Origin: an uncultured Coriobacteriaceae bacterium | Lineage (GTDB): Bacteria; Actinomycetota; Coriobacteriia; Coriobacteriales; Atopobiaceae | Length of the DNA stretch: 23,093 nucleotides | NCBI GenBank assembly: GCA_900549525.1 | Contig: UWSJ01000023.1 | Coordinates: 1 to 23,093 of the forward strand | Direction: 5' to 3' | Shown here: positions 14,210 through 22,971 of the stretch, piece after piece | How the letters are laid out: each line of letters starts with the position of its first letter | Position numbering within the stretch: position 1 is the first letter of the stretch | Made by a program: the position numbers and the translations under genes | The notes under the pieces: model-generated | Database searches by the model: none | What the model was told of the DNA's origin: nothing | Seen by the model: only the letters and a program-made list of their open reading frames with translations

Positions 14210-17200
14210 ATGGTCTCACGCATCTACGTGGAGAAGAAGCAGGGCTTCGACGTTGAGGCACAGCAGCTGCTAGCTGAGCTGCGCACCACCCTTGGCGTCA
14301 AGGAACTCACGGGCCTGCGCCTCATCAACCGCTACGACGTCGAGGGCATCGACGCCGAACTCTTCGAGCGCTGCGTGCCCGTCGTGTTCAGCGAGCCGCA
14401 GGTCGACGTGGCCACCGCCGAGCTGCCCGTGGCGTCGCTCCACCTGAACGAGAAGGGCTTCGTGGACGCAGCCCCTGCGGGCACCCGCGTCTTCGCCGTC
14501 GAGTACCTGCCCGGGCAGTTCGACCAGCGCGCCGACTCCGCGAGCGAGTGCGTGCAGCTCGTGAGCGCGGGCGAGCGGCCCGACGTGCGCTCCGCCAAGG
14601 TCTACGTACTCACGGGCAAGCTCACGGACGAGGACGTCGCCGCCATCAAGCACTACGTCATCAACCCGGTCGAGGCCCGCGAGGCGTCGCTCGCCCCCAA
14701 AGCCACGCTCAAGATGGATGTGGCCACGCCCCAGCCCGTCGAGGTGCTCGACGGCTTCCGCGAGCTTGACGAGGCGGGCCTCGAGGCGTTCATCGCCGAG
14801 CGCGGCCTGGCCATGGACCTCGCTGACATCAAGTTCTGCCAGGACTACTTCGCCGGCGAGCGGCGCGACCCCACCATCACCGAGATCCGCGTGATCGACA
14901 CCTACTGGTCCGACCACTGCCGCCACACCACCTTCGGCACCGAGCTCGAGAACGTGCAGATCGACGACGCCACGGTCAAGGCCGCCTTTGACAGGTACCT
15001 CGAGGTGCGCCACGAGCTGGGCCGCGACGCCAAGCCCGTCTGCCTCATGGACATGGGCACCATCGGCGCCAAGTGGCTCAAGCACACGGGCCAGCTCACG
15101 AACCTCGACGAGTCCGAGGAGATCAACGCCTGTACCGTCAAGGTCAAGGTCGACGTCGACGGGGAGGACCAGGACTGGCTCTTCCTCTTCAAGAACGAGA
15201 CCCACAACCACCCCACCGAGATCGAGCCGTTCGGCGGCGCGGCCACCTGCATCGGCGGCGCCATCCGCGACCCGCTCTCGGGCCGTAGCTACGTCTACCA
15301 GGCCATGCGCGTCACCGGTGCGGCCGACCCCACCCGCCCCGTGTCCGAGACGCTTCCCGGCAAGCTCCCACAGCGCAAGCTCGTGACCACCGCCGCGGCC
15401 GGCTACTCCAGCTACGGCAACCAGATCGGCCTCGCCACCGGCCAGGTGAGCGAGCTCTACCACCCCGGCTACATGGCCAAGCGCATGGAGGTGGGTGCCG
15501 TCGTGGGCGCCACGCCGGCCGACCACGTGCGCCGCGAGTGCCCCGCGCCGGGCGACAAGATCGTGCTGCTCGGCGGCCGCACCGGCCGTGACGGCATCGG
15601 CGGCGCCACCGGCAGCTCCAAGACCCAGAACGTCGAGAGCCTCGAGGAGTGCGGCGCCGAGGTCCAGAAGGGCAACGCCCCCATCGAGCGCAAGCTCCAG
15701 CGCCTCTTCCGCCGGGGTGACGCCTGCCGCCTCATCAAGCGCTGCAACGACTTCGGCGCCGGCGGCGTGAGCGTGGCCGTGGGCGAGCTGGCCGACGGCC
15801 TCGACATCGACCTGGACAAGGTCACCAAGAAGTACGAGGGCCTCGACGGCACCGAGCTCGCCATCTCCGAGAGCCAGGAGCGCATGGCCGTGGCCCTGGC
15901 CGCCGCCGACGTCGATGAGTTCCTGCGCTACGCGCGCGAGGAGAACCTCGAGGCCACGGTCATCGCCACCGTCACGGAGGAGCCGCGCGTGCGCCTCTCG
16001 TGGCAGGGCAGCCCCATCGTCGACCTCTCCCGCGAGTTCCTCGCCAGCAACGGCGCCCCCAAGCACACGGACGTTCACGTGGGCGAGCAGGGCCACTGGG
16101 AGCCCAGCTGGGTCGGCGACACCCTCGCCGAGCGCATGACCTCGCTCGTGACCGACCTCAACGTGGCCTCCAACAAGGGCCTCTCCGAGCGCTTCGACTC
16201 CACCATCGGCGCGGCCACGGTGCTCATGCCGTTTGGCGGGCGCAGGCAGCTCACGCCGAGCGAGGCCATGGTGGCCAAGTTCCCCGTCGACGGCGAGACC
16301 ACCACGGCAAGCGCCATGGCCTGGGGCTTCAACCCCTACCTCATGGAGCAGGACCAGTTCGCGGGTGCCTACCTCTCCGTGGTGGAGAGCGTGGCCAAGC
16401 TCGTGGCCGCCGGCTTTGGCCACGAGGACGCCTACCTCTCGTTCCAGGAGTACTTCGAGCGCCTGCGCGACGTGCCCGAGCGCTGGGGCCAGCCCACGGC
16501 GGCGGTGCTCGGCGCCCTCATGGCGCAGATGGACCTGGGTGTGGGCGCCATCGGCGGCAAGGACTCGATGAGCGGCAGCTTCGAGGAGGAGGGCACCGAG
16601 CTCAACGTCCCGCCGACGTTCATCAGCTTCGCCGTTGCCGTGGGCAAGGCCGCCCGCGCCACCTCGCCCGAGTTCAAGGGGGCCGGCCACCGCGTCGTCT
16701 GCGTTGATCCGGCCGAGTACGGCGACGACTGGCGCCCGGGCGTGGAGGGGCTGCTCGAGGCGTTCAAGCTCGTCGAAGGGCTCGTCGAGCGCGGCGAGGC
16801 GCTCGCGGTGAGCACTCCGGGCTATGGCGGCGATGCCGAGGCCCTGTTCAAGATGTGCGTGGGCAACGGCATCGGTGTGGCGCTCGACGCGAGCGTCCCG
16901 GCCGACAGCCTCTTCCAGCCGGCCTACGGCAGCTTCATCGTGGAGCTCGCCGACGGCGCGGAGCTGCCTACGCACACGGACGCCGTGAACGTCGACGTCA
17001 TCGGCCACACGACCGAGGCCTACGAGTTCGCGGCCGAGGGCGAGCGCGTCGACCTGGCGAGGCTGCAGGAGGCCTGGGAGAGCGGCATCGAGGGCGTCTT
17101 CCCCTACCGCACGGCCGCCGACGCCAAGCTGCCCGAGGTTCCCACGGAGACCTGGCTCGCCGAAGCGCACGGCAAGGCCCCCGCGGTGTTCTCGGGTGCC

Positions 17201-18007
17201 AAGATCACCCGCCCGCGCGTCATCATCCCGGTCTTCCCGGGCAACAACTGCGAGTACGACTCCGCGCGCGCCTTCGAGGCGGCAGGCGCCGAAGCCGACG
17301 TCTTCGTCATCAACAACCTCACGCCCGAGGCCGTGGCCGAGAGCACCGCGGAGCTCGCGCGCCGTATCCGCAAGAGCCAGATCGTGATGATCCCCGGCGG
17401 CTTCTCCGGCGGCGACGAACCTGACGGCTCGGCCAAGTTCATCACGGCGTTCTTCCGCGCGCCCGAAGTCACCGAGGCGGTCCGCGACCTGCTTCAGGCC
17501 CGCGACGGCCTCATGCTTGGCATCTGCAACGGCTTCCAGGCCCTCATCAAGCTGGGACTCGTGCCCTACGGCGACATCGTGGACGCCACGACCGCCGCAC
17601 CCACGCTCACGTTCAACACCATCGGCCGCCACCAGAGCCGCCTCGTGCGCACCCGCGTGGCGAGCGACCTCTCCCCGTGGATGAGCGCCTGCAAGCCCGG
17701 TGACGTCTACACCGTGGCCATCTCCCACGGCGAGGGCCGCTTCGTGGCGAGCGACCACGTGCTCGACCAGCTGCGCGCCGGCGGCCAGATCGCCACGCAG
17801 TACGTGGGCGAGGACGGAAGGCCGAGCATGGACCTCTCGGTGAACCCCAACGGCTCGCTCGACTGCATCGAGGGCATCACGAGCCCCGACGGCCGTGTGT
17901 TCGGCAAGATGGGCCACGTGGAGCGTCGCGGGGACGGCCTCTACGCCAACGTGCCAGGCGATAAGTTCATGCCCGTCTTCGAGAGTGGTGTGGCCTACTT
18001 CGCATAG
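14210..18007 (+). CDS. purL: Phosphoribosylformylglycinamidine synthase (single-chain PurL)
   Basis: A 1265-residue enzyme of de novo purine synthesis. It converts FGAR, glutamine and ATP to FGAM. This is the large single-chain form (E. coli about 1295) and not the PurS/PurQ/PurL complex. The N-terminal ~150 residues correspond to the PurS-like domain. The synthase core shows TYWSDHCRHTTF, ETHNHPTEIEPFGGAATCIGG, NDFGAGGVSVAVGELADG and GGKDSMSGS, covering both AIRS-type repeats. The C-terminal glutaminase starts near residue 998 (VFPGNNCEYDSARAF). Its nucleophile is in GICNGFQ (Cys about 1106), and SHGEGRF with the following Glu completes the triad. The start ATG at 14210 has GGCAGGA three bases upstream. 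The open frame begins earlier, but those residues are not family-like. It is followed by an intrinsic terminator, so it is probably monocistronic. Confidence 0.97.
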   Translation: MVSRIYVEKKQGFDVEAQQLLAELRTTLGVKELTGLRLINRYDVEGIDAELFERCVPVVFSEPQVDVATAELPVASLHLNEKGFVDAAPAGTRVFAVEYLPGQFDQRADSASECVQLVSAGERPDVRSAKVYVLTGKLTDEDVAAIKHYVINPVEAREASLAPKATLKMDVATPQPVEVLDGFRELDEAGLEAFIAERGLAMDLADIKFCQDYFAGERRDPTITEIRVIDTYWSDHCRHTTFGTELENVQIDDATVKAAFDRYLEVRHELGRDAKPVCLMDMGTIGAKWLKHTGQLTNLDESEEINACTVKVKVDVDGEDQDWLFLFKNETHNHPTEIEPFGGAATCIGGAIRDPLSGRSYVYQAMRVTGAADPTRPVSETLPGKLPQRKLVTTAAAGYSSYGNQIGLATGQVSELYHPGYMAKRMEVGAVVGATPADHVRRECPAPGDKIVLLGGRTGRDGIGGATGSSKTQNVESLEECGAEVQKGNAPIERKLQRLFRRGDACRLIKRCNDFGAGGVSVAVGELADGLDIDLDKVTKKYEGLDGTELAISESQERMAVALAAADVDEFLRYAREENLEATVIATVTEEPRVRLSWQGSPIVDLSREFLASNGAPKHTDVHVGEQGHWEPSWVGDTLAERMTSLVTDLNVASNKGLSERFDSTIGAATVLMPFGGRRQLTPSEAMVAKFPVDGETTTASAMAWGFNPYLMEQDQFAGAYLSVVESVAKLVAAGFGHEDAYLSFQEYFERLRDVPERWGQPTAAVLGALMAQMDLGVGAIGGKDSMSGSFEEEGTELNVPPTFISFAVAVGKAARATSPEFKGAGHRVVCVDPAEYGDDWRPGVEGLLEAFKLVEGLVERGEALAVSTPGYGGDAEALFKMCVGNGIGVALDASVPADSLFQPAYGSFIVELADGAELPTHTDAVNVDVIGHTTEAYEFAAEGERVDLARLQEAWESGIEGVFPYRTAADAKLPEVPTETWLAEAHGKAPAVFSGAKITRPRVIIPVFPGNNCEYDSARAFEAAGAEADVFVINNLTPEAVAESTAELARRIRKSQIVMIPGGFSGGDEPDGSAKFITAFFRAPEVTEAVRDLLQARDGLMLGICNGFQALIKLGLVPYGDIVDATTAAPTLTFNTIGRHQSRLVRTRVASDLSPWMSACKPGDVYTVAISHGEGRFVASDHVLDQLRAGGQIATQYVGEDGRPSMDLSVNPNGSLDCIEGITSPDGRVFGKMGHVERRGDGLYANVPGDKFMPVFESGVAYFA

Positions 18008-18034
18008 GCTCTCCAGAACTTAGCACGCACCTTG

Positions 18035-18067
18035 ACGGGACCTGGGCAGGTGCCTGGGTCCCGTTTT
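18035..18067 (+). terminator. Intrinsic terminator of purL
   Basis: ACGGGACC (18035-18042) pairs with GGTCCCGT (18057-18064), with CAGG/CCTG pairing inside. TTTT follows at 18064-18067. It lies 28 bases after the stop codon. Confidence 0.9.
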
Positions 18068-18114
18068 CATGGCTTCACGAAGCCCCTCACCGAGCACCCT
18101 GCCAGCCCGCTCAT

Positions 18115-18146
18115 GAGTCACTCTGCCAGCTCATTTGACTCGTTTT
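18115..18146 (+). terminator. Possible second, weaker terminator hairpin
   Basis: GAGTCA (18115-18120) pairs with TGACTC (18136-18141) and is followed by GTTTT. The loop is 15 nt, so the hairpin is less stable than the one before it. It may back up the purL terminator or be a palindromic regulator site. Confidence 0.35.
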
Positions 18147-18213
18147 CCCGAAAGGGGCCCACGAGGTGCGAGGGTGTCATGCCCAGACCCCACTTGCACC
18201 GTGACCCAACCAA

Positions 18214-18242
18214 TTGACGGCCAACCTGCGGGGATATAGGAT
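18214..18242 (+). promoter_or_regulatory. Promoter of the azlC-DUF554 operon
   Basis: TTGACG (18214-18219), a 17-bp spacer and TAGGAT (18237-18242) give a good housekeeping promoter about 58 bp before the azlC start at 18301. The stretch between the purL terminators and this site shows no gene. Confidence 0.6.
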
Positions 18243-18300
18243 TTCGGGGCATTCGTGGTCGCTCGGGCCGCGTCCGGGCACAACCCAAGTGGAGCAATCG

Positions 18301-19134
18301 ATGTCCTCCAGCCAAACGCCCTCTACCGCGACGCGCCGCCATGGCTCGGCCCTGCGCGTCGCCTTCCCGCTCACGGTTCCCATCCTCGCGGGCTTCCTGC
18401 TCACGGGCGCCACCTGCGGCATCTATGCCACGTCACTGGGACTTCCCTGGCGGGCGCCCACCTTCATGGCCGTCGCCATCTTTGCCGGCTCGGCCGAGTT
18501 CATCGTGGCGTCGATGCTCGTCGAGCCATTCAATCCCCTTGCCACCTTCGTGACCATCTTCGCCGTGAACGCGCGCCACCTCTTCTACGGCCTCTCCATG
18601 CTCGACAAGTACGCGCACGTCAAGCGCCGTCCCTACCTCATCTACGCCATGTGCGACGAGACCTTCTCGGTGAACTTTTCCGCCGAATGCCCCGAGGACG
18701 TGAACGAGAGCGACTTCCACTTCTGGATCAGCTTCCTCAACCAGGCCTACTGGGTCATCGGATGCGCGCTGGGCGGCATCTTCGGTAGCGCCCGCGCCGT
18801 GAGCATCCCCGGCATCTCGTTTGCCCTCACCGCCCTGTTCGCGGTCATCTTCCTCGACCAGTGGCTCAAGGACGCCAGCCATGTGAGCTCGGTCATCGGG
18901 TTTGTCGCGGGTGTCATCGCGTTGCTCGCCTTTGGGCCGAGCAACTTCATGGTGTCGGCGCTCGTGGTCTACTGCCTCAAGGACGTCAACCCGCTTGTGG
19001 GGTCGCACGGAGCACCGGAGACGATCGCTGTCGCACTCGTTGTGGCAACCTACCTGTGGCGACGCAACATGCTCGTGAGCATCTTTGCGGGCACGGCGTT
19101 CTACATGGCGCTCGTCAACCTCGTGTTCGTGTAG
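18301..19134 (+). CDS. azlC: AzlC permease fused in frame to the C-terminal half of AzlD
   Basis: A 277-residue membrane protein. Residues 16-217 are AzlC, the large subunit of the branched-chain amino acid (and azaleucine) exporter AzlCD, with the family string FAGSAEFIVASML and NARHLFYGLSM. AzlC normally continues with its own last helices. Here, after FGPSNFM (residue 217), the sequence switches to a typical AzlD tail: VSALVVYCLKDVNPL, GSHGAPETIAVALVV and YLWRRNMLVSIFAGTAFYM. About 60 residues of AzlD remain. Its N-terminal helix and the end of AzlC are missing, as if a deletion had joined the two genes in frame. No separate azlD follows. Whether the fusion still exports amino acids is uncertain. 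The start has GGAG six bases upstream. A DUF554 gene begins 9 bp downstream. Confidence 0.85.
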   Translation: MSSSQTPSTATRRHGSALRVAFPLTVPILAGFLLTGATCGIYATSLGLPWRAPTFMAVAIFAGSAEFIVASMLVEPFNPLATFVTIFAVNARHLFYGLSMLDKYAHVKRRPYLIYAMCDETFSVNFSAECPEDVNESDFHFWISFLNQAYWVIGCALGGIFGSARAVSIPGISFALTALFAVIFLDQWLKDASHVSSVIGFVAGVIALLAFGPSNFMVSALVVYCLKDVNPLVGSHGAPETIAVALVVATYLWRRNMLVSIFAGTAFYMALVNLVFV

Positions 19135-19143
19135 GGGTGCGCC

Positions 19144-19875
19144 ATGTCAGGACTCGGGACGCTCATCAACGTCGCGTGCATCATTGGCGGCGGGCTCGTG
19201 GGGCTTGTCGCAAGCTCGCTCGTGACCAAACAGCTGCAGGACGCCCTCATGAAGGCAAGCGGCCTGGCTGTGTTGTTCGTTGGCATAGCGGGAGCACTCG
19301 AGAAGACGCTCGCGGCATCCGTAGGAGCGGACGGCGCCATTGCGCTCTCTAGCCAAGGTTCGATGATGATCGTCATCTCGCTTGCCCTCGGAACCGTCGT
19401 GGGCGAGGCGGCGGACATAGACGGTCGCTTCGAGCGGCTCGGCGTCTGGCTGCGCGACAAGAGCGGAAACTCCGGAGACTCGGCGTTCGTCGACGGCTTC
19501 GTCACGGCCTCACTGACGGTCTGCATTGGGGCGATGGCCGTCGTCGGGTCGATTCAGGACGGCCTCGTGGGCAACTGGTCCACGTTGGCGCTCAAGGGCG
19601 TCATGGACGCCATCATCGTATGCGCCATGTCCGCGAGCATGGGCAAGGGGTGCCTCTTCGCGGCACTGCCGGTGGGCGTGTTTCAGGGATGCATAACGAC
19701 GCTCGCCCGGCTCCTGCAGCCAATCATGACCAATGCGGCCCTCAGCAACCTGTCGCTTGTGGGTTCCATGCTCATCTTCTGCGTCGGCGTGAACCTCATC
19801 TGGCCCCGTACGTTCAAGGTGGCCAATATGCTGCCCGCCGTGGCGTTCGCCGCAGCGTTCGCGTTCGTTATGTAG
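19144..19875 (+). CDS. DUF554 membrane protein (YqgA/YdfK family)
   Basis: A 243-residue integral membrane protein. The opening SGLGTLINVACIIGGGLVG and the middle LGTVVGEAADIDGRFERLGVWLRDK are the marks of DUF554. FVTASLTVCIGAMAVVGSIQDGL and the Gly-rich last helices complete a six- to seven-helix fold. The biochemical role of the family is not established; some members are suspected transporters. The start lies 9 bp after the azlC fusion stop, with AGGGG between them, so both are translated from one message. The 3' end overlaps by 8 bp a possible small gene on the other strand. Confidence 0.9.
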   Translation: MSGLGTLINVACIIGGGLVGLVASSLVTKQLQDALMKASGLAVLFVGIAGALEKTLAASVGADGAIALSSQGSMMIVISLALGTVVGEAADIDGRFERLGVWLRDKSGNSGDSAFVDGFVTASLTVCIGAMAVVGSIQDGLVGNWSTLALKGVMDAIIVCAMSASMGKGCLFAALPVGVFQGCITTLARLLQPIMTNAALSNLSLVGSMLIFCVGVNLIWPRTFKVANMLPAVAFAAAFAFVM

Positions 19876-19999
19876 GACGAATCAGCAGGAGGCGCGCCAA
19901 CAAAATCGTGAGTGTCTGGTTGCACAAGACCGCCGCCGACACCACAGAGACGAGCAGCACAGCGCAAAACACCAGCATTATGCACGCCTCGAGCCCCAT
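19868..19999 (-). CDS. Possible 43-residue single-helix membrane miniprotein
   Basis: A minus-strand ATG at 19997-19999 opens a 43-codon frame ending at TAA (19868-19870). The product is MGLEACIMLVFCAVLLVSVV, a further hydrophobic stretch SAAVLCNQTLTILLARLLLI and the tail RPT: one or two membrane helices with three Cys. AGGGAG sits five bases before the ATG. The gene would follow the ABC ATPase by 30 bp in the same direction and so could be the last gene of that operon. It fills most of the otherwise empty stretch 19876-20029. Short hydrophobic frames arise by chance, and I recognise no family. Confidence 0.35.
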   Translation of the reverse strand: MGLEACIMLVFCAVLLVSVVSAAVLCNQTLTILLARLLLIRPT

Positions 20000-20029
20000 G
20001 GCACTCCCTAATCCGCCATCGATCTTCTG

Positions 20030-20815
20030 TCAGCGCGAGAAGAACGTGTAGGCCCGGCCGAGTTCCGTCCCAACCGGCAGTACCCGTACGCGGAAGGCCG
20101 ACTCGATGGCCGCAAGCACGCGCTCGTCGCCCGGCTCCCCGCATGCCGAAACGCCGCCGCCACCCATCACGACGATGCGGTCGCAGAACCTCAGCGCGAG
20201 GTCAAGGTCGTGCACGACGGCGACCACCGTACGGCCGGGGCGCTCCGCAAGCTTCCGCGTCAGCGCCATCGTCTCCTGAGCGGCGCGAACGTCAAGATAC
20301 GTCGTGGGCTCGTCAAGCAGCAGCAGCCCCGCGTCCTGGGCAACCGCCATGGCGAGAAAGGCCCGCTGCCGCTCGCCGCCGGAAAGGGAGCGCGCCAGCT
20401 TTGCCGCCAGTCGGGAGATGCCCACCTCGGCGAGGGCGGCATCGACAGCCCGCTCGTCCTCGGCAGAAGGCCTGCCAAACACACCCATATGCGCGTAACG
20501 GCCGCACATCACGAGCTTCCGCACGCTCATCGACGGCGTGCGGTGCACCTGTGGAAGCAGCGCCACAAGTCGCGCACGCTCTCGGGAGCCGAGCCGCGCC
20601 ACGGGCCTACCGGCAACACGCACCTCGCCCGAAGTAGGTGCGAGCAGAGCGTCGGCGAGCTTGAGCAGCGTTGACTTCCCGCAGCCGTTGGGCCCCACGA
20701 TACCCGTGACCCCGCCAGAGGGGACGGAGAGCGAGAGGCCGGAAAGCACCGGGGCATCGCCGTAGGAGAACGAGACGCCTCGAAGCTCAAGCGCGGGAAC
20801 GACCTGCTCACTCAT
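20030..20815 (-). CDS. ABC transporter ATPase, FecE/FhuC/BtuD type
   Basis: A 261-residue cytoplasmic ATPase that powers a metal-chelate importer. Walker A is GPNGCGKSTLL (about 41-51) and the signature is LSGGERQRAFLAMA. Walker B is LLLLDEPTTYLD, followed by the switch histidine in VVHDLDLALRFCDR. The spacing and the strings PQVHRTPSMSV and TTYLDVRAAQE place it with iron-siderophore, haem or cobalamin importers. The start codon overlaps the permease stop by 8 bp (ATGAGTGA), so translation is coupled. The last residues (LGRAYTFFSR) end 30 bp before a possible miniprotein gene. Confidence 0.93.
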   Translation of the reverse strand: MSEQVVPALELRGVSFSYGDAPVLSGLSLSVPSGGVTGIVGPNGCGKSTLLKLADALLAPTSGEVRVAGRPVARLGSRERARLVALLPQVHRTPSMSVRKLVMCGRYAHMGVFGRPSAEDERAVDAALAEVGISRLAAKLARSLSGGERQRAFLAMAVAQDAGLLLLDEPTTYLDVRAAQETMALTRKLAERPGRTVVAVVHDLDLALRFCDRIVVMGGGGVSACGEPGDERVLAAIESAFRVRVLPVGTELGRAYTFFSR

Positions 20816-21827
20816 CCCGATACCCCCTCCCCCGCATGATGAGGTGGATGAAGAACGGCCCGCCGAGCAGCGCCAGGGGAATGCCTACGGGAATCTCATA
20901 CGGGGCGAACGCCGTGCGTGCGAAGGTGTCACACGCAACCGTGAACGCCGCGCCCCAGATGACGCAGAGCGGCGCGAGTCGGCGAACGTCCGTCCCGAAG
21001 ACCCGTCGCACCAGGTGGGGAACGACAAGCCCCACGAAGCCGAGCAGCCCGGCGAAGCTCACCGCGCTCGCAGCCAGCAGCGACGCCGACGCAAGCGCCA
21101 CGATGCGCACCGTCCGCACGTTTACACCGAGGGCATGCGCGCCCTCGTCCCCCAGCGCCAGCAGGTTGAGCGTCGGCGCAAGCGCGAGCGCGACGGCAAG
21201 GCCCACGGCCGAGAGGGCCGCCGGAGCGACAAGGTCGCCCGCGAGCACGCCCGAGAATCCGCCGACGAGAAACGACGACGTGCCCACGTAGACGTTGGGC
21301 ACCACCGTGAGCACGGCGTTCTGACCGGCGCCAAACACGGCATTGAGCGCCACGCCCGCGAGCACCACCGTGAGCCTCGAGACCCCGGCCCTGGCCGAGA
21401 CGGCGAACACCGCCAGCGCCGCCAGCGCCGCGCCCCCAAACGCCGCAAGCGCAAGACGGGCCGGGTCGCCCGCAGCGCCGAGGGCCGGCACCGCCGAGAC
21501 CAGCAGCACGGCCAGTCCCGCACCCGAGTTGACGCCCATGATGCTGGGGCTTGCCAGCGGGTTGTCGAGCACCGTCTGGATGAGCAGGCCCGAAAGCGCC
21601 AGCGAGGCACCCGCGAGCAACCCCGCCGCAACGCGCGGAATGCGCATGTTGACGAGGATGTTGCGCGCCACGGGGCTCAGGTCACCGCCCGCAAGATAGC
21701 TCAGCAGCTCGGACGGGCCCACGCTGCTGGCCCCCACCATCAGCGAGACGGCAGCGACCAGCACGAGGCATGTGGCCGACGCCGCGAGCACCCCGGCGAC
21801 CGGCCTTCTCGACAGCACGGTCCTCAT
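20808..21827 (-). CDS. ABC transporter permease, FecCD/BtuC family
   Basis: A 339-residue permease of the FecCD/BtuC type with about ten membrane helices. Recognisable stretches are RIPRVAAGLLAGASLALSG, the strongly conserved NPLASPSIMGVNSGAGL, and the coupling region ALGVNVRTVRI then GFVGLVVPHLVRRVFG near the ATPase interface. One permease gene is present, so the transporter is probably a homodimer, as in BtuC and HmuU. I took ATG at 21825-21827 as the start; the nearest Shine-Dalgarno, GGGGGAGG, is 13 bases away. A GTG about 33 bp upstream that overlaps the binding-protein stop (GTGA) is an alternative, with AAGGG closer. The gap from the binding-protein gene is 29 bp. Confidence 0.92.
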   Translation of the reverse strand: MRTVLSRRPVAGVLAASATCLVLVAAVSLMVGASSVGPSELLSYLAGGDLSPVARNILVNMRIPRVAAGLLAGASLALSGLLIQTVLDNPLASPSIMGVNSGAGLAVLLVSAVPALGAAGDPARLALAAFGGAALAALAVFAVSARAGVSRLTVVLAGVALNAVFGAGQNAVLTVVPNVYVGTSSFLVGGFSGVLAGDLVAPAALSAVGLAVALALAPTLNLLALGDEGAHALGVNVRTVRIVALASASLLAASAVSFAGLLGFVGLVVPHLVRRVFGTDVRRLAPLCVIWGAAFTVACDTFARTAFAPYEIPVGIPLALLGGPFFIHLIMRGRGYRDE

Positions 21828-21856
21828 ATGTCGATACCCGCCTCCCCCATCGGGCG

Positions 21857-22864
21857 TCACTCGCCCTTGAGCGCCTTGCCAAGCGTCACGTACGCCTGGT
21901 CCCATTCGGCGTTGGGCTTGCGGAAGAAGTGCTCGATGTCGAGGACGGTCACGTCACCGCGCCGCACGGCGCCGACGCCCTGCCACGCCGCGTTGCCCTC
22001 GACGGCCTGTTCGTAGTTGCGCCGGGCCGTCTCGTTGTCCTTGGCGGCGGGCAGCACGAAGATGTAGTCGGGGTCCAGCTCGGCCACGGCCTCCATGCTG
22101 AAGTCCGTGAGCAGGCTCGGGTTCTCCTCGGTAAGGAGACTCGCGCCGAGCTGCTTGACCATGAGGCTCGCCATGTGGCCGGGGGCCTGGGCCTTCACGC
22201 CCTTGGACGAGGCGGTCATCACGAGCACCGTGGGCTTCTTCGCCGAGACGTCGTAGGTGGCGAGCGCCTCGTCAACACGCTGCTTGACCCCCTCGCCATA
22301 CTGCTGGTAGAGGTCCGCACGACCGGTGATGTCGGTAAAGGTCTTGAGCGTGCGCAGATAGTCGTCGAAGGTGTCGACCTTGAAGAAGGCCACCGTCACG
22401 CCAGAGGCCTCGAGCGACTGGCGCAGCTCATCCTGGCTGGGCCCCTTGTTGGAGCTGTCGTCGTCGGCGTTACCGGAGAGGATCACGAAGTCCGGGTCGA
22501 GGGAGAGGATCTTCTCGATGCTGAGCTGCGTGTGGTCCCCGATACTCGCCACCTGAGATTCGTCGAAGCCGAAGTTACGGAAGGCGTCGTCGGACACGCC
22601 GGCAAACGACCCGCCGGCATCACGCCAGATATCGGCGAGGCTGCCCATGCCAACTACCACACGCTGCGGGTTATTGACGGTGACGTCCCGACCCGTGTCA
22701 TCAGTAAAGGTGACGGCACCCGTCTGGGAGGCCTCGGTGGTCGCCGCATCCGTCTGAGACGGCTGCGTTCCGGGCGCAGTGGCGCCGCATCCCACGAGCG
22801 TCAGGGCAAGCAGGGACGCGGCAACGAATGCGAGGCGGCGGCCGGTGGTAGTACGAGCGTGCAT
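21857..22864 (-). CDS. Metal-chelate ABC substrate-binding lipoprotein (FecB/BtuF type)
   Basis: A 335-residue lipid-anchored binding protein of the periplasmic-binding class III fold (iron-siderophore, haem or vitamin B12). The signal peptide MHARTTTGRRLAFVAASLLA ends in the lipobox LVGCGA, followed by a Ser/Thr/Gln-rich linker. The fold starts with VTFTDDTGRDVTVNNPQRVV, the usual FecB/BtuF opening. Conserved stretches SIEKILSLDPDFVILSG and MEAVAELDPDYIFVLPAA belong to the two lobes. The start ATG (22862-22864) has AAGGAG. Ligand specificity cannot be deduced, but the gene upstream is a probable haem-pathway gene, which makes haem or another tetrapyrrole a reasonable guess. Confidence 0.92.
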   Translation of the reverse strand: MHARTTTGRRLAFVAASLLALTLVGCGATAPGTQPSQTDAATTEASQTGAVTFTDDTGRDVTVNNPQRVVVGMGSLADIWRDAGGSFAGVSDDAFRNFGFDESQVASIGDHTQLSIEKILSLDPDFVILSGNADDDSSNKGPSQDELRQSLEASGVTVAFFKVDTFDDYLRTLKTFTDITGRADLYQQYGEGVKQRVDEALATYDVSAKKPTVLVMTASSKGVKAQAPGHMASLMVKQLGASLLTEENPSLLTDFSMEAVAELDPDYIFVLPAAKDNETARRNYEQAVEGNAAWQGVGAVRRGDVTVLDIEHFFRKPNAEWDQAYVTLGKALKGE

Positions 22865-22893
22865 GCGAATCTCCTTCTGGATGAGGGGCGTCA

Positions 22894-22899
22894 AGTATA
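22894..22899 (-). promoter_or_regulatory. -10 element of the ABC importer operon
   Basis: TATACT on the minus strand lies about 30 bp before the binding-protein start. The expected -35 position reads TAGCCG, a poor match, so an activator may be needed. No cobalamin riboswitch or Fur-like palindrome is visible in the 130-bp gap. Confidence 0.45.
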
Positions 22900-22971
22900 C
22901 GGGCAGACGGGCCGGACGGCTATGGGCGAGAGGTGACGCGCCGGGCCGAGACGTGGGGGCACATCCAGCAC

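Noticed and set aside
14270..17917. A 1215-codon open frame antisense to purL
   Set aside because: Its composition is low-complexity (Ala/Val/His/Gly/Glu), as expected from the complement of a GC-rich gene, and it has no ribosome site or family motif. PurL on the other strand is unambiguous.
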